From JAUSIF01 sp036556265 (GTDB taxonomy: Bacteria > Pseudomonadota > Alphaproteobacteria > Rhizobiales > Xanthobacteraceae), in assembly GCA_036556265.1 (NCBI GenBank), contig DATBJU010000112.1, positions 1 to 33,831 on the forward strand: a DNA stretch of 33,831 nt. The letters are read 5' to 3'. Below, one piece after another: positions 30,117 to 33,831 of the stretch; the first letter of the stretch is position 1; each line of letters starts with the position of its first letter. Both the position numbers and the translations under genes were made by a program. The notes under the pieces are model-generated. The model saw nothing but the letters and a program-made list of their open reading frames with translations, did no database searches and was not told the origin of the DNA.

Positions 30117-31241
30117 CTAGAACACGATCACTTGCCGCACCGCCTCGCCGCAGCGCAGGCGCTCGAATCCCGCGTTGATATCGTCGAGCTTGATGCGGTC
30201 GGTCATCAGGCGGTCGATAGGCAGTCGTCCCTGACGATAGAGCGAAATGTAACGAGGCAGATCGCGCACGGGCACACAGCTGCCGATGTAGCTGCCTTTC
30301 ACCGTGCGCTCCTCGGCAACCATGTTCACCAGCGGCACCGCGAGCGTTGCGTCGGGCGGAGGCAGGCCGATGGTGACAGTAGTGCCGCCGCGGCGCGTGA
30401 TCTTGTAGGCGGTTGCCATCGCATCCGCTGCGCCCGCAGTCTCCACGACGTATTCCAGCCCGCCACCGGTCGCGGCGCGAATTTCTTCGACGAAGTTCGG
30501 CTTGGTCGCGCTGTACGCGTCGCTCGCACCGAGCTGGCGCGCGAGCGCGAGCTTTCGGTCGAGGAGATCGACGGCAACCACGCGCGATGCGCCGGCGGCG
30601 AGGGCGCCGAGGAGGGCGCTCAGCCCAACACCGCCAAGGCCAACCACGGCCACGGTGCTGCCCGCGGTGACACCCGCGCTGTTCACCACTGCGCCCATGC
30701 CGGTGAGCACCGCGCAGCCGAAGAGCGCCGCAATGTCGAGCGGCAAGGCCGCGTCCACTTTGACCACAGAATTGCGGGAGACCACGGCGTATTCCGCGAA
30801 CGCGGACACACCGACCTGGTGATTGATGTAGATGCCGTCGCGCTTTAGCCGGCGCAGGCCGGAGATCAAGGTACCGGCGGTGTTCGCGGCAAGACCCGGA
30901 TCGCACAACGCAGGTCGGCCTTCCGCACAGGGCATGCAGCGGCCGCAACTCGGCATGAAGACAAGAACAACGTGGTCGCCCGTTCTAAGATCTTCGACAC
31001 CGGGGCCGAGCTTCTCGACGACACCGGCCGCCTCATGCCCGATGACCATCGGCATCGGCCGCGGACGGTCGCCGTTGATGATGGAAAGGTCGGAGTGGCA
31101 AAGCCCGGCGGCACCCATCTTCACCAGCAGTTCACCGGGGCCGGGGTCGTCGAGGTCAATTGTCTCGACGGAGATCGGTTTCGTCTCTGAGTAAGGCGGC
31201 GGGACGCCCATGGCGTTCAGGACCGCGGCGCGAATCTTCAT
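30117..31241 (-). CDS. Zinc-dependent alcohol dehydrogenase (MDR family)
   Basis: This 374-residue protein is a medium-chain zinc dehydrogenase of the class III-like branch. Catalytic zinc ligands are Cys48 (GLCHSD), His69-Glu70 (GHEAAG) and Cys176 (FGCAVLTG). The structural zinc lobe has Cys99, Cys102, Cys105 and Cys113. The NAD(P)-binding motif GLGGVG is at 201-206. Length and the FGCAVLTGMGAVVN segment match S-(hydroxymethyl)glutathione/aryl-alcohol type enzymes, but substrate is not determined. The start is ATG 31241, with GGGGAA upstream. It follows dsbB by 12 bases on the same strand. Confidence 0.88.
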   Translation of the reverse strand: MKIRAAVLNAMGVPPPYSETKPISVETIDLDDPGPGELLVKMGAAGLCHSDLSIINGDRPRPMPMVIGHEAAGVVEKLGPGVEDLRTGDHVVLVFMPSCGRCMPCAEGRPALCDPGLAANTAGTLISGLRRLKRDGIYINHQVGVSAFAEYAVVSRNSVVKVDAALPLDIAALFGCAVLTGMGAVVNSAGVTAGSTVAVVGLGGVGLSALLGALAAGASRVVAVDLLDRKLALARQLGASDAYSATKPNFVEEIRAATGGGLEYVVETAGAADAMATAYKITRRGGTTVTIGLPPPDATLAVPLVNMVAEERTVKGSYIGSCVPVRDLPRYISLYRQGRLPIDRLMTDRIKLDDINAGFERLRCGEAVRQVIVF

Positions 31242-31253
31242 CGGTTCCCCAGA

Positions 31254-31793
31254 CTAGGCGCGGCCGAGCCGGCCGGCCGCGGCCGCAAATGCGAGCAGTG
31301 AAAGCGCGCCCGCGATCAGGACGTTGTAGCCGGCAAGCGAAATTCCGAGAAAACGCCAAGCCGCCTCGCTGCAGGAAACGACACGCTGCGTGCCTTTCAG
31401 CGAGGATAGAATGCTGCCCGCCGGCGCCGATGATGTTGCACCGGCACCGGCACATGCCGTCGGACCTTGCCAGAAACCCCACTCCACGCCGGCGTGATAG
31501 ATGCCGTAGCCGGCGCCGATCAACAGGATGAGCCCGAGCAGTGCGAGCCCAAGACGCGCGATCGGCGCACGCGCGCGGTCGCGAGCGAGCCAGCCGACCG
31601 CAAGACCAAGCGGAACCGCGATGTAGTATGGCACGCGCTGATCGAGACAGAGCGGACATGGCGCGAGGCCGAGCACGAGTTCGAAGAACCAGGCGCCGGC
31701 AAGCGTAGCGGCCGCGGCCGCGGCGATTGCAAATCCTGCGGCGGATAGCGGCGCCGCGCGAAAGCGCCCTAAACTTGATGCGATGACGGTCAT
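31254..31793 (-). CDS. dsbB: DsbB-family disulfide bond formation protein
   Basis: This 179-residue inner-membrane protein has four predicted helices and both redox cysteine pairs of DsbB: Cys46-Cys49 in PCPLC, and Cys114 with Cys141 in the second periplasmic loop (SCSEAAW). DsbB reoxidises DsbA and passes electrons to quinone. The QR next to the first pair (LDQRVPYY) fits the quinone-site arginine. ATG 31793 (MTVIASSL) is preferred as the natural N-terminus, but in-frame ATG 31823 and GTG 31829 are possible. No dsbA is in the window. It is followed after 12 bases by the alcohol dehydrogenase gene. Confidence 0.87.
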   Translation of the reverse strand: MTVIASSLGRFRAAPLSAAGFAIAAAAAATLAGAWFFELVLGLAPCPLCLDQRVPYYIAVPLGLAVGWLARDRARAPIARLGLALLGLILLIGAGYGIYHAGVEWGFWQGPTACAGAGATSSAPAGSILSSLKGTQRVVSCSEAAWRFLGISLAGYNVLIAGALSLLAFAAAAGRLGRA

Positions 31794-31927
31794 AAGGCGG
31801 ACATATCTCGGGTTTTCGATCATGTCCACGCGCTGAGCAACCCGCCGTTGCCCTTGTCGGTTGCGGGGTTGTGGTGTGCGATCAATCGCACCTCGCGCAC
31901 GAAAGATGCAAAACGGGCAGAGGATTC

Positions 31928-32278
31928 ATGCGGTCGGCGTTGCCATTTCTTGTGCTTTTGATCGTTCACACCGGCAGCGCCGGACCGGCATGCTCCCAGT
32001 CGTTGCGGGGCAAGGCGACCTATTATTGGCACTCCCAGAAAACGGCGAACGGGGAACGGTTTCACCCGGAAGGAATGACGGCCGCTCATCGCACCTTGCC
32101 GTTCGGCACGCAGGTTCGCGTCACGCATGCGCGGACGAAGCGATCGGTGGTAGTGCGGATCAACGATCGCGGGCCCTTCACGCGCGGCATCACCATCGAC
32201 TTGGCACGGGGCGCGGCGCGTCAGATCGGCATGCTTGGCGAGGGGATTAGCCCTGTCGAGATGCAGATCCTGCGCTAG
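31928..32278 (+). CDS. RlpA-like septal ring lytic transglycosylase family protein
   Basis: This 116-residue protein has a signal peptide (about residues 1-24, hydrophobic LPFLVLLIV) and a double-psi beta-barrel domain of RlpA type. RlpA proteins cleave peptidoglycan strands lacking stem peptides and act at the septum. Residues matching those needed in Pseudomonas RlpA are present: Glu in TANGE, His in TAAHRTLPFGT and Asp in VRINDRGP. There is no SPOR domain and no convincing lipobox, so it is a minimal secreted form. ATG 31928 is chosen for the AGAGGA ribosome binding site. It is divergent from dsbB. Confidence 0.87.
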   Translation: MRSALPFLVLLIVHTGSAGPACSQSLRGKATYYWHSQKTANGERFHPEGMTAAHRTLPFGTQVRVTHARTKRSVVVRINDRGPFTRGITIDLARGAARQIGMLGEGISPVEMQILR

Positions 32279-32294
32279 ACGCCGCCGCCAATTA

Positions 32295-32324
32295 TTGCTT
32301 GGTGCGCGCGGCCACAGCTATGAT
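32295..32324 (+). promoter_or_regulatory. Promoter of tRNA-Leu
   Basis: TTGCTT (32295-32300) and TATGAT (32319-32324) are separated by 18 bases, and the -10 element ends 8 bases before the first base of the tRNA. That spacing would start transcription at or next to the mature 5' end, as is common for tRNA genes. The match to the housekeeping sigma consensus is good. Confidence 0.65.
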
Positions 32325-32332
32325 TGCACCAA

Positions 32333-32419
32333 GCCCCCGTGGCGGAACTGGTAGACGCGCCTGACTCAAAATCAGGTTACCGCAAGGTAGTGCCCGTTCG
32401 ACTCGGGCCGGGGGCACCA
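32333..32419 (+). tRNA. tRNA-Leu (anticodon CAA)
   Basis: The sequence folds as a complete class II tRNA: acceptor GCCCCCG with CGGGGGC, D stem GCG with CGC around GAACTGGTAGA, and anticodon stem CCTGA with TCAGG around the loop CTCAAAA (anticodon CAA). The long variable arm TACC-GCAA-GGTA is typical of tRNA-Leu, and the T arm is GCCCG-TTCGACT-CGGGC. The discriminator is A and CCA is encoded (32417-32419). It reads UUG codons. No terminator is visible before the methyltransferase gene that starts 29 bases later. Confidence 0.97.
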
Positions 32420-32448
32420 TTTCACGGCAGACGCCCGGCCGTCGAGGT

Positions 32449-33222
32449 ATGCGAGGGATGTCCGACGGACCGGCCTCTCACCGAGCAACCAACGAGCTCG
32501 TCGTTTCGCTGCTGACGCGTGCCGGCAAGATCGGCGGCGAGATTCTCGATATGGGGGCGGGCAGCGGATATCTGAGCCGCCTGTTGTCGGACGAGCGCGC
32601 GCGCCACGGACTCGCAGGCGGGAAGGGGCTTTCCGCCTGCGATATCGAGGGCGGCTCGTTTTCGGCTGAAGGAGTTCGATTCACGCGCTGCAACGTGGAC
32701 GAGGGACTGCCGTATCCGGACGCGGCGTTCGACGCAGTTGCTGCGATCGAAGTCATGGAGCATACGCGTGCGCCGTATCGCGTCCTTCGCGAGTTGGCGC
32801 GGGTGCTGCGGCCGGGCGGGGCGCTGATCTTCTCCGTGCCGAATGTTGGGCACATGCTGTCGCGCGTGACGTTCGCCCTGAGCGGGCACTATCACATGTT
32901 CCCGAGTCCGAGCACGAAGGCTGAAAACGCAGGAAGACTGAGCGGACACGTGGCACCTTTGCCGTTCCAATACTGGCACTACGGATTGCGCACGGCGGGA
33001 TTTTCCGACATCCGCCTTTTTTCCGATCGAGCCAAGAAAGGCGCTGCCGCCTGGGCAATCGTACTCTGGCCGATCCTGAAGCTCTCGACCGGATTGCATC
33101 TTCGTCGGCTGGCGCAACGCGAGCCGGCGTTGTTCGACGAAACCGCCGAGATCGCGCGACAATCGAATAGCTGGACCGCGCTTACCTCGCGCAGCCTCGT
33201 GTTTCAGGCGCAAAGGAAGTAG
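32449..33222 (+). CDS. Class I SAM-dependent methyltransferase
   Basis: This 257-residue protein has a Methyltransf_11-type Rossmann fold. Motif I is ILDMGAGSGYLSRLL (about residues 32-46), an acidic post-I segment is CDIEGG, and YPDAAFDAVAAIEVMEHT with VLRPGGALIFSVPN form motifs II and III. The C-terminal part, with GHYHMFPSPS and GLRTAGFSDIRLFSD, resembles methyltransferases of polysaccharide or lipid loci; the substrate is unknown. ATG 32449 follows GAGGT too closely, so ATG 32458 (MSDGPAS) may be the true start. It lies 29 bases after tRNA-Leu and ends 2 bases from the converging methyltransferase gene. Confidence 0.85.
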   Translation: MRGMSDGPASHRATNELVVSLLTRAGKIGGEILDMGAGSGYLSRLLSDERARHGLAGGKGLSACDIEGGSFSAEGVRFTRCNVDEGLPYPDAAFDAVAAIEVMEHTRAPYRVLRELARVLRPGGALIFSVPNVGHMLSRVTFALSGHYHMFPSPSTKAENAGRLSGHVAPLPFQYWHYGLRTAGFSDIRLFSDRAKKGAAAWAIVLWPILKLSTGLHLRRLAQREPALFDETAEIARQSNSWTALTSRSLVFQAQRK

Positions 33223-33224
33223 CG

Positions 33225-33831
33225 TCAGCTCGGGTTGCGGCCGGACACGATCAGCCGTCGCGCGAAGAGAGAGCCGGGCCCTGCAGCCGTGTTCCAATAG
33301 TCTCGCACCTCCTCGGTCGTCGCCTTGCGGGCGTGGCGGCGGCAATAGGATCTCATGGGCAAGGCAATCAACCTCTCATAGAGGTGCGTTCGCTCCTCTT
33401 CGATGCAGGGGTGAAGCTGGATGTCGGAAAAGCCGGCAAGCTTCATGTGCAGATAGAGCTGGGGCCAGGACCACGGCATGATATGCATGTGCCGTCCCGG
33501 CGAGATTCGTCCGGCTCGCGAGCGAAAGCTCGGGAAGAATCCGCTCCAAAAGTATTTCCAACGTGCTGCGGGATGCCAGGTGTTGGGCGTCGTCACGACC
33601 ATCATCCCGCCCGGCTTCAGATGCTTGCGTGCCGACTTCAGCAGCAGACCGGGATTGGCGATGTGCTCGATCCCTTCGCAGCTGACGATCATTTCGTAGC
33701 GTCCCAGTTCGTCCGGAACGCCCTCCTCGAGGTCGCGTTGCAGGAAATTCCGATAGCCGGCCGGGCGATCTTGATAAAGATGCCGTCGATTTCGACGCCG
33801 GTCGTGGCGACCTGTGCGAGTAGCCAACCAG
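33225..33831 (-). pseudogene. Class I methyltransferase, truncated by window edge and apparently frameshifted
   Basis: From about 33760 down to TGA 33225 the frame encodes the C-terminal two thirds of a methyltransferase: YRNFLQRDLEEG, MIVSCEGIEHIANPG, HLKPGGMMVVTTPN and RHMHIMPWSWPQL, with LAGFSDIQLHP near the end. Upstream of about 33762 this frame turns into an Arg-rich nonsense-like stretch, whereas the adjacent frame reads GWLLAQVATTGVEIDGIFIKIARP, which looks like the nucleotide-binding part (positions 33758-33829). One extra base near the GC-rich run 33757-33766 would join them. Either a real frameshift or a sequence error is possible, and the N-terminus lies beyond the window. Confidence 0.65.

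Noticed and set aside
29797..30948. 383-codon minus-strand frame opposite the HNH gene and in an alternate frame of the alcohol dehydrogenase gene
   Set aside because: It conflicts with two well-supported genes and is dominated by Arg and Ala.
32333..32419. tRNA-Leu as an attachment site of an integrated element
   Set aside because: No integrase and no duplicated tRNA 3' end were seen within the remaining 1.4 kb; the island idea remains only a possibility.
1..33831. CRISPR arrays, toxin-antitoxin, restriction or phage-defence modules
   Set aside because: No regularly spaced repeats and no recognisable defence genes were found. The HNH protein belongs to a housekeeping-type alphaproteobacterial family and has no partner genes of such systems.

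Overview
This GC-rich window (roughly 60-65% GC by eye) reads as ordinary chromosome from an alphaproteobacterium, most likely of the order Hyphomicrobiales (Rhizobiales). The evidence is the gene content and order: hisC-tyrA-ChaC, ftsE-ftsX-ydcF-plsC, a zinc-ribbon/DUF3426 protein followed by a CpdR-type response regulator, the very large TIGR02302-type membrane protein beside lysA, argH divergent from a Bradyrhizobium-like tlpA, and adenosyltransferase-etfB-etfA-hbd. Genes are tightly packed, GTG and TTG starts are frequent, and an intergenic palindrome of a type common in Rhizobiales is present. I see no transposase, integrase, phage gene, CRISPR array or rRNA.

Layout. 1-1608 (+): end of hisC, tyrA and a ChaC-like gene, coupled by overlaps. 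1610-5187 (-): an unknown small protein, plsC, a YdcF-like gene, ftsX and ftsE (cell envelope and division). 5345-6585 (+): a zinc-ribbon membrane protein and cpdR. 6594-12343 (-): the TIGR02302 protein, lysA, an LptM-like lipoprotein and argH (lysine and arginine synthesis). 12373-13059 (+): tlpA. 13067-13530 (-): two tiny, translationally coupled genes of unknown role. 13668-14835 (+): an EamA transporter whose 3' end runs into a 5'-truncated DUF899 gene.

14863-22319 (-) is a long one-direction block: hbd, etfA, etfB, a rhomboid protease, a PduO-type cobalamin adenosyltransferase, a two-helix membrane protein, a membrane protein of unknown function, a host-attachment-family protein and a probable (2S)-methylsuccinyl-CoA dehydrogenase. 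Taken together, the dehydrogenase, ETF, 3-hydroxybutyryl-CoA dehydrogenase and adenosyltransferase fit C4/C5 acyl-CoA metabolism of the ethylmalonyl-CoA type. ETF would accept the electrons and the adenosyltransferase would supply coenzyme B12 to mutases encoded elsewhere.

22508-27019 (+): a chemoreceptor, a YihY/BrkB membrane protein, a GlsB/YeaQ stress protein and an AEC-family carrier. A 75-bp palindromic repeat then separates the AEC gene from gluQ (-). 28023-30104 (+): a 3-methyladenine glycosylase, an esterase and an HNH nuclease. 30117-31793 (-): dsbB and a zinc alcohol dehydrogenase. 31928-33831: an RlpA-like protein, tRNA-Leu(CAA) with a clear promoter, and two tail-to-tail class I methyltransferases. 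The second methyltransferase is cut by the window edge and looks frameshifted.

No intergenic stretch exceeds 300 bases; the longest (25460-25728) holds one inverted repeat. I do not see a clearly novel multi-gene system. The most useful leads are the truncated DUF899 gene, the tiny coupled gene pair, the composite palindromic repeat, the acyl-CoA/B12 block and the apparent frameshift at the right edge.
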